Part shown: positions 63,301 to 64,000 of the stretch, piece after piece
How positions within the stretch are numbered: the first letter of the stretch is position 1
How the letters are laid out: every line of letters starts with the position of its first letter
NCBI RefSeq assembly: GCF_964355755.1
Contig: NC_092673.1
Location: forward strand, 15,939,001-16,003,000
Direction: 5' to 3'
Length of the DNA: 64,000 bases
From: Antedon mediterranea
Lineage: Eukaryota; Echinodermata; Crinoidea; Comatulida; Antedonidae
Program-made: the position numbers and the translations under genes
The notes under the pieces: model-generated
Database searches by the model: none
Told to the model about the DNA's origin: nothing
What the model saw: only the letters and a program-made list of their open reading frames with translations

Positions 63301-63511
63301 TTATTATTTCTTTTAGATAAAAATTCTGACAAGTAAGAATGGTATTGTTGAAGAAAAAAACAAATCAGTCCTGCTTAACTACTTGTACGATCTTGGTGAA
63401 ATTGTTTACATGCCTGACAACAAATTATTAAGGGATAAAGTTGTGCTAGATCCGATGAGGCTGGTTGAAATTGTCACCAAATTTGTAACTGTGGTTCCCC
63501 CAAAATATCCC
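6197..63511 (+). CDS. Ankyrin-repeat ROCO-family GTPase (ANK-ROC-COR), partial at both ends
   Basis: A multi-exon plus-strand gene assembled by reading frame and splice phase. Ankyrin exons: 6197-6301, 32651-32770, 36842-36946, 38328-38435, 43151-43258 and 49063-49167, all phase 0/0, then 50090-50174. Linker exons: 54446-54538 and/or 56452-56532. ROC: 57603-57750, 58155-58240, 58580-58644, 59723-59798, 61408-61565, 62191-62280, 62407-62586 and the first part of 62739-62996. COR begins near PLKWMRF (about 62920) and continues in 63317-63511. Phases match at every junction. In ROCO proteins (LRRK, MFHAS1 and DAPK1 relatives) ROC binds GTP and COR dimerises. G1 is GQEGVGKT and G3 is WDHGGQ; the G4 region reads GTHKGK rather than the usual Asp-ended motif. 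The first exon, any kinase or death domain, and the C-terminus lie outside the window. Introns are loaded with transposons. Exon membership is inferred, not transcript-verified. Confidence 0.82.
7100..7990. other. Left arm of the element upstream of the P2X7-ballast gene
   Basis: No convincing coding exon. An ATG at 7396 opens a short frame (M-N-S-K-D-D-P-N-G, ending after about 37 codons) that could be a first exon, but no donor with the phase required by the acceptor at 7996 was found. A direct repeat of tactctttctactaggtagaggcc occurs near 7520-7570. Confidence 0.4.
7997..9225 (+). CDS. P2X7-ballast-domain (P2RX7 C-terminal-like) protein in a transposon
   Basis: Three phase-consistent exons: 7997-8147, 8362-8604 and 8965-9225 (stop TAA 9223-9225). 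Exon 1 encodes an Arg/Gly-rich basic stretch ([12 protein letters not shown]). Exon 2 ends with the Cys-rich motif [12 protein letters not shown] followed by E-R-M-C-C-G. Exon 3 carries [15 protein letters not shown], the G-R-L-G-I-G segment, the [10 protein letters not shown] motif and the terminal Y-V-G-F. This order is that of the cytoplasmic ballast domain of vertebrate P2X7 (Zn/guanine-nucleotide binding in P2X7), which occurs without a channel in many invertebrate proteins. No transmembrane segment is seen. It is intact over the visible exons; the true 5' exon is undetermined. An AATAAA lies at 9247-9252. It converges with the transposase gene. Its function in the element is unknown. Confidence 0.8.
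9368..9488. repeat. 20-bp AT-rich tandem repeat between convergent genes
   Basis: About six copies of a 20-bp unit (tattatactactgtataata) lie between the 3' ends of the P2X7-ballast gene and the transposase gene. There is no coding potential. Confidence 0.95.
9511..14123 (-). CDS. Kolobok-like DDE transposase, about 13 exons, one nonsense codon
   Basis: Exons with verified phases from the C-terminus: 9511-9757, 9951-10115, 10271-10485, 10642-10746, 10922-10998, 11139-11363 and 11465-11747. More N-terminal ones: 12633-12686, 13018-13105, about 12367-12443, about 11905-12011 and about 13390-13534 (boundaries less sure). The first exon is 13921-14123, with ATG at 14123. The N-terminus is basic, ending in a V-F-V-R-W-T block. 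The middle is Ser/acidic. The core carries [31 protein letters not shown] and H-H-V-V-N-E-H-E-W, then [14 protein letters not shown] near the end. I recognise this as a high-copy invertebrate and fish transposase family with DDE-type Asp residues, which I assign to Kolobok from memory. An in-frame TAG at 10958-10960 replaces the expected Trp after H-D-I, so this copy is probably inactive. It ends at stop 9511-9513, convergent with the ballast gene. Confidence 0.78.
10958..10960 (-). other. In-frame TAG in the transposase core
   Basis: In the 10922-10998 exon the codon after H-S-H-D-I is TAG where the family has Trp (D-x-W-H). Downstream exons remain open and in phase. This looks like a single nonsense substitution, not general decay. 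Confidence 0.75.
14178..14300 (+). repeat. Inverted-repeat arm A of the nested 14.4 kb region
   Basis: The sequence from tgtaagattgaaatgtgtcc through cattcaaaagtgtcc and gacacttttcagcattgg is matched in inverted orientation at about 28440-28556 (ccagtggacactttcaaac, aaatcttaca). The pair brackets the satellites and the integrase gene, as TIRs of a nested transposon would. Exact ends and a target duplication could not be fixed. Confidence 0.55.
14466..17085. repeat. 132-bp satellite, about 20 copies
   Basis: Head-to-tail units contain cttccaattagcgaccgtta, ttttgtatgagtacagacaag, ataaatagattttaatcatg and gtaattgtactggtcctctt. The spacing of the agcgaccg word is 132 bp in the centre. Unit variants (gtaaaga/gtacaga, agatcac/aggtcac) recur in blocks, indicating higher-order duplication near 15540-16850. 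There is no ORF. Confidence 0.97.
17090..17817. other. Unassigned sequence between satellite and cruciform
   Basis: AT-rich single-copy-looking DNA. The open frame 17568-17750 has no recognisable domain. A short (attc)n run lies at 17768-17782. Nothing functional is seen. Confidence 0.5.
17818..17926. repeat. 109-bp inverted repeat (cruciform) with AT core
   Basis: The left arm starts cagtaacaagtgtacattat and the right arm ends ataatgtacacttgttactg. The arms are perfect over about 43 bp, around an (at)n centre. A second (ta)n run follows at 17929-17954. Confidence 0.95.
18034..18105 (+). tRNA. tRNA-like sequence, copy 1 (degenerate, anticodon ATC)
   Basis: A 72-nt cloverleaf-like sequence. 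The 5' acceptor gccccag pairs with 3' ttggggc, with A-box-like tggtctaatgg and T-loop gagttcgagcctc. The loop atatcaa gives anticodon ATC (Asp codon GAT). The anticodon stem has two mismatches (actgc/gccga), so this copy is probably a pseudogene or SINE head. A TTTTT run follows four bases after the 3' end, as a pol III terminator would. The open frame spanning it (17910-18314) is spurious. Confidence 0.5.
18300..18371 (+). tRNA. tRNA-like sequence, copy 2 (anticodon ATC)
   Basis: Paralogous to the copy 266 bp upstream, with the same flanks (ccgtaccacgccgagaatgt before, ctcatctttatcgtttcaa after). The acceptor stem is complete, the anticodon stem tctgc/gcagg pairs fully (one wobble), and the T arm is ccgag/ctcgg. 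The loop atatcaa gives ATC. Animal tRNA-Asp is normally GTC, so ATC is odd. It could be a real tRNA, a pseudogene or a tRNA-derived repeat. Confidence 0.55.
18440..19598. other. Mostly unassigned; possible 3' exon debris of the integrase/OTU gene
   Basis: There is no confident gene. On the minus strand a polypyrimidine-AG (ttttttacag) precedes 19397. The frame that follows contains C-R-L-C-L-K-L before a stop, and a shifted frame (19540-19600) stays open briefly beyond the OTU motif. These may be remnants of the downstream part of the integrase/OTU gene. A ttta microsatellite lies at 18731-18752. Confidence 0.35.
19599..24809 (-). CDS. Spliced Ginger1/gypsy-type integrase with GPY/F and C-terminal OTU motif
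   Basis: Three exons with matching phases: 24562-24809 (ATG 24809), 21716-21915 and 19599-21082 (stop at 19599), 643 codons plus stop. In order: H2C2 zinc motif split by intron 1 (H-K-Q-A-H-G-G-H, then C-D-Q-C), first catalytic Asp in M-D-I-V-G-P, second in T-D-Q-G-R-E-F, Glu in Q-T-E-R-F-N-R with D35E spacing, and [15 protein letters not shown] hydrophilic linker of 16-17-residue repeats (P-T-S-K-N-x-D-I-T-P-D-D-H) follows, and then the OTU catalytic-Cys motif [10 protein letters not shown]. The OTU domain is cut off after about 40 residues; a neighbouring frame stays open briefly, so a frameshift or lost exon is likely. A spliced integrase without RT, RNase H or LTRs fits Ginger1 DNA transposons better than a Ty3/gypsy retroelement. 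Linkage of OTU to Ginger1 is from memory. Confidence 0.78.
19955..20170 (-). repeat. In-frame minisatellite inside the integrase/OTU gene
   Basis: About four 48-51-bp units (gatgtaggtatgttaatgtg, atcatccggtgtgatatcat) encode the P-T-S-K-N-x-D-I-T-P-D-D-H linker repeat. Length changes are multiples of three, so the frame is kept. Confidence 0.85.
21083..21715 (-). other. Intron 2 of the integrase gene with SINE fragment
   Basis: Contains (ataa)-rich DNA and a 5' fragment of the SINE/MITE-like element (21235-21310, tggatttacatagcgcctaa). No other coding sequence is seen. Confidence 0.6.
21916..24561 (-). other. Intron 1 of the integrase gene with diverged ggtcgct array
   Basis: A 2.6 kb intron. 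22620-23200 is a degenerate array of words such as gaggtggtcgcttacgagag and gattatgagaagcggtccct with irregular spacing. 23270-23400 carries tacattagctgg words also found at 26.3-27.3 kb. Around 23680-24030 there are several atatctc/gagatat inverted words, possibly a small foldback. No exon was recognised; 23306-23494 is an unsupported open frame. Confidence 0.5.
22620..23220 (+). repeat. Degenerate ggtcgct-rich array
   Basis: Irregular tandem copies built from gaggtggtcgcttacgaga and tcgattatgagaagcggtcc, ending in gagacgtggatagatggatagct. It is a diverged direct relative of the right half of the palindromic element at 26.3-27.3 kb. Confidence 0.8.
24810..26280. other. Unassigned AT-rich sequence upstream of the integrase gene
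   Basis: Presumably holds the promoter of the minus-strand integrase gene. No TATA or initiator could be singled out. Open frames at 24811-25002 and 25671-25868 have no recognisable content. Confidence 0.4.
26330..27330. mobile_element. 1 kb palindromic foldback element with satellite arms
   Basis: The left half reads in from agctaatgtagaaacacc and tagctaatatac to arrays of gaccacct/agcggtcc words. The right half is its inverted counterpart, ending gctgaccgttctaaattagc. The centre is near 26827 (gaccacctcaatagaggtgg). The gagacgtggatagatggatagc word of the right arm also occurs directly at 23190. It looks like a foldback transposon without coding capacity. Confidence 0.65.
27331..28430. other. 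Unassigned; inverted gaacgaaat repeats
   Basis: 27850-28110 holds degenerate words related to ttcgagggaacgaaataa. An imperfect hairpin (cgagagaacgaaataatttc / gaaattatttcgttctctcg) lies at about 28005-28045, beside a (gat)8 run at 27981-28004. The open frame 27380-27709 is unsupported. Confidence 0.55.
28440..28556 (-). repeat. Inverted-repeat arm B of the nested 14.4 kb region
   Basis: On the minus strand this reads tgtaagatttaaatctgtcc, then gtttgaaagtgtcc and attttcagcattgaat, matching 14178-14300 on the plus strand at roughly 75-80 percent by eye. Confidence 0.55.
28608..28652. repeat. Perfect hairpin near the right arm of the TTAA element
   Basis: Arms ggaagtcggttggct and agccaaccgacttcc around a 3-nt centre. 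Short TTAA derivatives at 60.6 and 61.9 kb have a related ttggctggcag / ctaccagccaat palindrome next to ttgactatttt, so this is native to the element family. Confidence 0.85.
28936..29076 (+). CDS. Acidic 46-residue ORF, M-S-T-R-I start; unknown
   Basis: ATG at 28936. It begins [12 protein letters not shown] and continues highly acidic to a TAA. The start closely matches the minus-strand start at 31410, so it is probably a first exon of a duplicated gene. Downstream open pieces (29101-29190, acidic; 29702-29858, after ttatttcgcag, ending D-F-Q-M-stop) could be later exons, but phases were not established. The longer open frame 28865-29341 is in another frame and seems spurious. Confidence 0.4.
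   Translation: MSTRIVYDLDSSESDFEEETIHYEFEIDEDEGDDVMDTQESVIECN
29345..30220. other. Mostly unassigned interior of the 3.0 kb unit
   Basis: Contains a possible terminal exon (29702-29858) but no recognisable domain. The rest is AT-rich with taggcctaggcc words. Confidence 0.4.
30225..31410 (-). pseudogene. Second P2X7-ballast gene, C-terminally truncated
   Basis: Minus strand. The ATG at 31410 opens [12 protein letters not shown], acidic. A second frame (31319-31111) carries R-P-Y-M-Y-E-P and a Ser/Asp tract, typical of the N-termini of invertebrate ballast proteins; the frame change implies an indel or a missed splice. A donor at 31110 (phase 2) joins 30531-30471, giving [12 protein letters not shown] and E-C-R-C-C-Q-E. 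After 27 bp (30444-30470) the frame resumes in 30443-30225 with [20 protein letters not shown] and R-H-I-A-Y-R-Q-L. A stop at 30225-30227 removes the final I-P-S-C-x-V block that the 7997-9225 gene retains. It is probably a decayed copy. Confidence 0.65.
32651..32770 (+). CDS. Ankyrin exon 2
   Basis: Forty codons, phase 0/0, after ttcctttccag. It starts [10 protein letters not shown] and ends like exon 1 ([18 protein letters not shown], then gtaatg). It is 15 bp longer than exon 1 in the middle of the repeat, without loss of frame. Confidence 0.75.
32881..33430. repeat. 21-bp palindromic tandem array with inverted flanks
   Basis: About 20 copies of a 21-bp unit such as cgtttaaacaaattagtaat, itself near-palindromic (gtttaaac, aattagtaatt). 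Because 21 is divisible by three, several frames on both strands stay open (plus 32838-33314 and 32990-33493; minus 32870-33253 and 32950-33468), giving heptads such as L-V-I-R-L-N-K. These are not credible genes. The array is bracketed by inverted copies of acaacaagtgccatttaaag (near 32935 and 33312). Other units read acaaaaatcaaatt straight into aaaacaaacc, so this is an insertion of about 590 bp. Confidence 0.9.
33592..33872. repeat. SINE/MITE-like element, copy 2
   Basis: Near-identical to 1786-2075, with a small deletion after gctgaacatt. It lies in the equivalent intron position of another ankyrin unit, so the two copies descend from one insertion followed by segmental duplication. Confidence 0.65.
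34829..36603. mobile_element. 1775-bp TIR element with CCATT duplication
   Basis: Terminal inverted repeats caggcccgtatccag (34829) and ctgcatacgggcctg (ends 36603), flanked by ccatt on both sides (34824-34828, 36604-36608). Paralogous units read gattgacattgtacag with no insert. There is no transposase ORF. The right end contains two roughly 100-bp GC-rich copies (ggcccttggcggcccctggc, gctcgcttcgctcgc) at about 36233-36330 and 36488-36590. It is a nonautonomous DNA transposon of uncertain superfamily. Confidence 0.8.
36842..36946 (+). CDS. Ankyrin exon 3
   Basis: Thirty-five codons, phase 0/0, almost identical to exon 1 ([14 protein letters not shown]), except that Glu replaces the conserved Gly in Q-H-E-A-P. 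Acceptor ttcctttccag, donor gtaaatg. Confidence 0.82.
38177..38280 (+). pseudogene. Broken ankyrin exon 4a, donor lost
   Basis: Starts after ttcctttccag with [10 protein letters not shown] and has a lengthened middle. It is cut within T-C-L-I by a short internal duplication that runs into the acceptor region of the next copy (38281-38327). It has no donor, and reading on meets a stop within 30 codons, so it is probably skipped. Confidence 0.7.
38328..38435 (+). CDS. Ankyrin exon 4b
   Basis: Thirty-six codons, phase 0/0, [16 protein letters not shown] through to L-Q-N-K, donor gtaaatg. It has Pro-Pro instead of Gly-Ala at the ankyrin turn. It lies 48 bp beyond the broken copy. Confidence 0.75.
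40780..41120. mobile_element. MITE copy L flanking a tRNA-like pair
   Basis: About 340 bp with short inverted ends atactcggggtac and gtaccccgggta. It includes tgacgtcataagac and acgtcacatacac. It is a direct repeat of 41622-41957. Confidence 0.7.
41190..41260 (-). tRNA. tRNA-Val(AAC)-like sequence
   Basis: The minus strand reads GGTTTTGTAGTGTAGTGGTG and onward. The acceptor stem GGTTTTG/CGAAACC pairs fully (one wobble), the anticodon stem TCTGC/GCAGA is perfect, and the loop TTAACAC gives AAC. The T arm has the GGTTCGAGC loop but a poorly paired stem, so it may be a pseudogene or SINE head. Confidence 0.55.
41480..41550 (-). tRNA. Second tRNA-Val(AAC)-like sequence, degenerate
   Basis: About 290 bp from the first, with related flanks (cgtatacagt, ttttcaccata). 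It shares GCTTAACACGCAGAAGGTAC and the TTCGAGCC T loop. The acceptor stem is imperfect. A tandem duplicate. Confidence 0.45.
41622..41957. mobile_element. MITE copy R flanking a tRNA-like pair
   Basis: Starts aaaagcacgaatgtgcgata and ends gtaccccgagta. Direct repeat of 40780-41120 with the same short TIRs. The pair plus the 500 bp between them interrupts the LINE RT. Confidence 0.7.
43151..43258 (+). CDS. Ankyrin exon 5
   Basis: Thirty-six codons, phase 0/0. [16 protein letters not shown] through to L-Q-N-K, acceptor tttttttccag, donor gtaaatg. The His of TPLH is Gln. Confidence 0.78.
43931..46879 (-). CDS. LINE ORF2: endonuclease (rest) and reverse transcriptase
   Basis: 982 residues. The N-terminal 150 residues are the rest of an APE-type endonuclease (M-G-D-M-N-A, D-H-I-V-T-S, then N-C-D-H-S-P-V). 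RT motifs are [22 protein letters not shown] (about residue 551) and Y-A-D-D (about 583, genomic 45122-45133). The C-terminus has a C-x-C-x(n)-H-F-L-C-x-C zinc-knuckle-like motif. It appears complete from RT to stop. It resembles CR1/L2-type clades by eye. The start at 46879 is only the first ATG after a frame change; the true N-terminus is in 46854-47231. Confidence 0.92.
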   Translation of the reverse strand: MISDVIRCEIQVSNWTILTYVCYRPPQSDVQSDQDLLDYFQNSTNNFVLSRHSLTLMMGDMNAQNNNWYNDGNTNRFGKSFYEFLQQNGLTQHINMPTRCIKDQRSCIDHIVTSQNVYINDFGALCPLLNCDHSPVYANIDIRITRDKPYNRKIYLFEKTDFNLYRNALNSVNWEEVYSSSKVEDVCHNWIDLFNNCVDNYIISKIITVRPNDKPWINAHIRTLIRKRNRAHSTRNNSNSHMQRFKKIRAKVVKAIRKAKQTFLDKQFDLLMNKNCDSKTWWSTINSVCNSKQYYKIPPIKLNDDVLTLNSEKVKAFNNYFKSQSFIPNHDDFPSDFTYRTASRLSTLKLSVDEIMKLLTMLDKNKAMGPDEIHSIILIESAEIIAPHLTKLYNFCISQGYFPVEWKKSNVIPLHKKGNKSLIENYRPISILSNFAKIFERAVFDIVYKYFVDNKLLTQFQSGFTPGDSTTYQLLYLKDTFNRALDLRKEVISVFLDISKAFDKVWHNGIIYKLNQYGINGTLLKWFQSYLNSREQRVIIEGTTSHWVTITAGVPQGSVLGPFLFIVFINDMVDNIKSNISVYADDTSLYDICTDRNISEQKLNGDLNVIYNWAKKWKVTFNANKTKAILFTRKHLDNYVSLNFNNVNLQFVNDHRHLGLMLNAKLKWDSHIQSVINKASLSLNMLRRVKHILPRQALCHIYISHVRPLMEYAAPVWCNIPDKLSDELENIQISAGRICTGAWKHTSHNALRQELGWLSLEKRRQFLNLILFFKIIHKLTPVYLYFLFNFSDNIEVYNLRNIRNIIIPFCKTTSYRLSFVPSIITHWNELNNEIKNSSFLVEFKKLLLKSNLFETKKRSYYDTGDKKINQIHTRIRLGFSCLNSHLFLHGLRDNPNCTCGFNVENPLHFLCYCPNYNTQRDILLVSANSIIEDILAKDFSLTFNFTFLSEIFIFGSDLLSNCENALLFYYVQQFLVNSGRFN
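46854..47231 (-). CDS. LINE ORF2 N-terminus with 2A-like motif, frameshifted
   Basis: 125 residues. After a hydrophobic stretch comes [10 protein letters not shown], a 2A-like (ribosome-skipping type) motif of the NPGP class also known from other APE-type LINEs of invertebrates. Then the endonuclease start H-I-N-I-R-S-L and T-E-T-W-L. It overlaps the following frame by 26 bp in a different phase, so a one-base frameshift separates the two parts of the endonuclease. Confidence 0.85.
   Translation of the reverse strand: MDNLFIINLGRNNVLMCMLLMCGDIHPNPGPEQFTVCHINIRSLIVPGKLAEIQHLANLNNYDIIALTETWLDQTILNHDILLDGYQEPIRNDRNRHGGRCAFYISNSIHLVNSHICNDLRCDKV
47426..47769 (-). CDS. LINE ORF1 C-terminal remnant
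   Basis: Carries [15 protein letters not shown], and S-E-D-L-T near the end, as in L1-like/ORF1p RNA-binding proteins of several LINE clades. It is 5'-truncated at the insertion junction; the open frame runs artificially into host sequence up to 47863. Confidence 0.7.
48062..48470 (-). mobile_element. LINE 3' stub, minus strand
   Basis: Same 3' end as the LINE at 38999: (gaat)n tail and a C-terminal frame (48193-48504) with C-K-I-C-D-K-N-E and Y-H-F-V-T-V-C. It lies at the same cgtcaata site in another ankyrin unit, so the two derive from one insertion copied by segmental duplication. The right side is joined to tacagtaagtagat with loss of unit sequence. Confidence 0.82.
48478..48841 (+). 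mobile_element. LINE 3' stub, plus strand
   Basis: Encodes the last 40 or so residues of a LINE ORF2 ([17 protein letters not shown], stop near 48658), then a 3' UTR ending in aaataaataaa. Flanked by tagat on both sides. It is in another frame than the open frame at 48512-48757. Confidence 0.7.
49063..49167 (+). CDS. Ankyrin exon 6
   Basis: Thirty-five codons, phase 0/0, [16 protein letters not shown] through to L-Q-N-K, donor gtaatg. Met replaces the Gly before Ala-Pro. A scrap of another copy's 3' end (gcattgcaaaatagggtaat) lies at 49308-49327. Confidence 0.75.
49330..50089 (+). other. Intron sequence, no gene seen
   Basis: Single-copy-looking intron between the last duplicated ankyrin exon and the next exon; (tc)n at 49749-49762. 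The open frame 49616-49879 has no recognisable content. Confidence 0.55.
50090..50174 (+). CDS. Exon after the ankyrin array
   Basis: After ttttttaatag: [13 protein letters not shown] and onward to I-L-N-F-L-E, ending phase 1 before gtaagt. The start is ankyrin-like (D-G-N-T-L) and the rest is a charged helix. Phase fits the next exon(s) at 54446/56452. Confidence 0.75.
50175..52360. other. Intron with direct repeats and a 165-bp tandem array
   Basis: 50470-50620 resembles a LINE 3' UTR (aatctctttattcaatacat, ggaccttcaataaacctcaa). A roughly 120-bp direct repeat (aacaatttacgataggagga and onward) lies at 50764-50868 and 51990-52100, bracketing 1.1 kb that contains the array at 51180-51790. 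From about 52140 the sequence belongs to a duplicated block shared with 55.5 kb. Confidence 0.55.
51180..51790. repeat. About 165-bp tandem repeat, 3.7 copies
   Basis: Units contain gtctacttataatagctata, cagtaactgttaataagcta and atagatagatatggactacc; spacing is 167, 169 and 161 bp. Rich in palindromic tagata/tatcta words. Confidence 0.9.
52369..53959 (-). mobile_element. 5'-truncated LINE with 6-bp target duplication
   Basis: Flanked by catatt (52363-52368 and 53960-53965); the paralogous block at 55970 shows the empty site. The open frame runs from the 5' junction to 52806: [19 protein letters not shown] (near 53765) and F-A-D-D (near 53675), then the C-terminal thumb and Y-F-G-P-K-L-W. Truncated within RT. 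The 3' UTR ends near an (at)n run and tttatttatt. Confidence 0.88.
54446..54538 (+). CDS. Linker exon, duplicate copy 1
   Basis: 93 bp, phase 1/1: [17 protein letters not shown] and onward, ending L-L-K-P-E-S, donor gtgagt. Hydrophilic linker before ROC. Paralogous to 56452-56532; since both are phase 1/1, inclusion of either or both keeps the frame. Confidence 0.75.
54540..57602 (+). repeat. Tandem duplicated intron-exon block
   Basis: 52203-52368 plus 53966-55430 is duplicated as 55800-57155, with matching acceptor (tgtgcatttttttag), exon, gagctgctgtatgttttatg and atctgcgccaaagtggttac. The second copy lacks the LINE and about 250 bp (54830-55050). A degenerate tRNA-like string (tggctcggtggtctgtgctc, aagatcgagtctaac) is inserted at 57161-57235. 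Confidence 0.8.
56452..56532 (+). CDS. Linker exon, duplicate copy 2
   Basis: 81 bp, phase 1/1, identical to copy 1 except for an in-frame 12-bp deletion (T-Q-F-Q lost) and two substitutions (K-P-T-S). Donor gtaagt is stronger than in copy 1. Confidence 0.75.
57603..57750 (+). CDS. ROC exon 1 with P-loop
   Basis: After ttttcag: a charged helix, then [19 protein letters not shown]. GxxxxGK[ST] G1 motif of the Ras-like ROC GTPase. Ends phase 2 before gtaagt. Confidence 0.88.
58155..58240 (+). CDS. ROC exon 2 (switch I region)
   Basis: Reads [13 protein letters not shown] and onward to T-T-W-T-E-A. The T-D-G-I with downstream W is typical of ROCO proteins. Phase 2 in, phase 1 out. Confidence 0.82.
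58580..58644 (+). CDS. ROC insert exon 3
   Basis: Basic exon ([16 protein letters not shown]) after tctctacag. The end is chosen at aat|gtatgt; act|gtaaat six bases earlier is also in phase. A stop follows soon if it is read through. Confidence 0.65.
58667..59440. mobile_element. Foldback element with 17-18-bp minisatellite arms
   Basis: The left arm repeats acaactaccccctagg-type units (58680-58798). The right arm repeats the complement gggtagttgtcctaga (59175-59435). Inner arms aaaacataggaagagagatt (58810) and aatctctctccctatgtttt (about 59052) are perfect inverted repeats. It lies in a ROC intron and has no ORF. Confidence 0.88.
59723..59798 (+). CDS. ROC insert exon 4, acidic
   Basis: [13 protein letters not shown] and onward, phase 0 in, phase 1 out, donor gtatgt. 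A low-complexity Asp/Asn loop inside ROC between switch I and G3. Confidence 0.7.
59930..60803. mobile_element. Short nonautonomous TTAA-family element (about 870 bp)
   Basis: Left TTAA (59926-59929), then acatcattgtcccc and aacatgaaaaataaag, as at the left end of the 24.8 kb element. The right end cttttttcaaggggacat follows aatccaatttttggtcaaag, as in the large element's right arm. The right TTAA is degraded. The open frame 60431-60688 has no recognised domain. Confidence 0.72.
60804..61407 (+). other. Intron, no gene seen
   Basis: AT-rich intron between ROC exons. Nothing beyond the splice acceptor (ctacag at 61402-61407). Confidence 0.6.
61408..61565 (+). CDS. ROC exon 5 with G3 motif
   Basis: An acidic/basic stretch, then [22 protein letters not shown] is the DxxG switch II motif in its typical ROCO context (WDxGGQ). 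Phase 1 in, 0 out, donor gtaagt. Confidence 0.88.
61766..62095. mobile_element. 330-bp MITE of the TTAA family
   Basis: TTAA on both sides (61762-61765, 62096-62099). Ends tatgtattgtcccct and gggggacaatacatct. Both subterminal regions match the two arms of the 24.8 kb element (reverse orientation), with a ttggctaccagccaat palindrome in the centre. An internal-deletion derivative. Confidence 0.88.
62191..62280 (+). CDS. ROC exon 6
   Basis: [19 protein letters not shown]. The beta-strand V-V-F-D-L-S after switch II is typical of ROC. Phase 0/0, donor gtaagt. Confidence 0.88.
62407..62586 (+). CDS. ROC exon 7 with G4 region
   Basis: R-K-F-Q-H-H-W-T-N and onward, then [13 protein letters not shown]. 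The usual ROCO motif is T-H-x-D; here Gly replaces Asp. Phase 0/0; donor gttaat is weak. Confidence 0.82.
62739..62996 (+). CDS. ROC end / COR start exon
   Basis: Y-F-A-I-E-N-S is the G5-like strand; F-P-L-K-W-M-R-F begins COR. 86 codons, phase 0/0, acceptor acaaacag, donor gtaaat. Confidence 0.85.
63317..63511 (+). CDS. COR exon
   Basis: [13 protein letters not shown] and [12 protein letters not shown] are hallmark COR segments (in LRRK/MFHAS1: LxxLGxIxxf, LxPxWLxxxL). Phase 0/0, donor gtaagt. The gene continues beyond the window. Confidence 0.88.
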
Positions 63512-64000
63512 GTAAGTAGACTCATGTAATGTCTTGCATTGTAAAAACGTGTTAAAGTAGTATAATTACTGTTCTGTGTAATTTATTATTCCTTAGCAAA
63601 GAATTTGCCTTTAGTAATATTTGATAGAGATGCTTAACATTTTCTATAGATAAAATAAAAAGTATGCTGTAAGGCATCATTTGAAATTTACTGTAATTTT
63701 TTTACAAGTTTTAATTATTTCACTTTTAATATTCTGCTTTCAATCTGTTATAATTGAAGCACTATAAAAGTGAATAGCACAGCAGTAAACTAACTTGGAG
63801 TAATTTCACAGTTTAACCCTTTCACTGCGTGTATTACCGGGTATAAACATGTTGTTGAACTGCATATAACCATCATTACCGGGTACACTATATTTTTGAT
63901 AAACTTAAATATATTTGCAATGTTTTAAAACTATTTTCCTGCACTACATGCAACCTCTATATTTTTTAATATCATCGTATCGTACCATTTTCTTACTCCA
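63512..64000 (+). other. Intron to window edge
   Basis: No exon recognised. Contains two imperfect attaccgggta words (63834, 63876). Confidence 0.6.

Overview
This window is AT-rich, intron-rich animal DNA in which most of the sequence is transposon or tandem repeat. The frequent taggcctaggcc-type strings, the ankyrin/ROCO gene architecture, P2X7-ballast-domain genes, Kolobok-like and Ginger1-like transposons and LINEs with a 2A-like motif suggest a marine invertebrate deuterostome, most likely an echinoderm. That assignment is inference; a mollusc or lancelet is not excluded.

The backbone is one long plus-strand host gene entering from the left and leaving on the right. From 5.5 to 49 kb it is a tandem segmental duplication. 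Each unit, originally about 2.3 kb, carries one phase-0/0 exon of 105-120 bp encoding a single ankyrin repeat (exons at 6197, 32651, 36842, 38177 [broken], 38328, 43151 and 49063). From 50 kb to the right edge the gene continues with linker exons, one of them duplicated, and then a ROC GTPase domain (P-loop GQEGVGKT, switch DHGGQ) and the start of a COR domain. This is a ROCO-family protein, N-terminally ankyrin and C-terminally incomplete here.

The ankyrin units are split by insertions. A 24.8 kb TTAA-flanked element (6953-31787) can be delimited exactly because a paralogous unit at 43765 preserves the uninterrupted site. It carries two convergent genes, a P2X7-ballast (P2RX7 C-terminal-like) gene on the plus strand and a multi-exon Kolobok-like DDE transposase gene on the minus strand with one nonsense codon. 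Nested in it are (i) a roughly 14.4 kb region (about 14180-28556) with inverted ends, a 132-bp satellite, a tRNA-like pair, a spliced Ginger1/gypsy-type integrase with GPY/F and a C-terminal OTU motif, and diverged ggtcgct-rich arrays; and (ii) a 3.0 kb unit (28662-31659) with 25-bp inverted ends that carries a second, truncated P2X7-ballast gene. Two short TTAA-type derivatives of the same family lie in ROCO introns at 59.9 and 61.8 kb.

Other insertions are a 71-bp satellite (1-1566), a rearranged 2.9 kb insert (2643-5552), a palindromic 21-bp array (32.9-33.4 kb), a 1775-bp TIR element (34829-36603), three 5'-truncated minus-strand LINEs (39.0-42.7, 43.8-47.8 and 52.4-54.0 kb), two LINE 3' stubs, a MITE-tRNA-MITE composite inside a LINE (40.8-42.0 kb), and a foldback element (58.67-59.44 kb).
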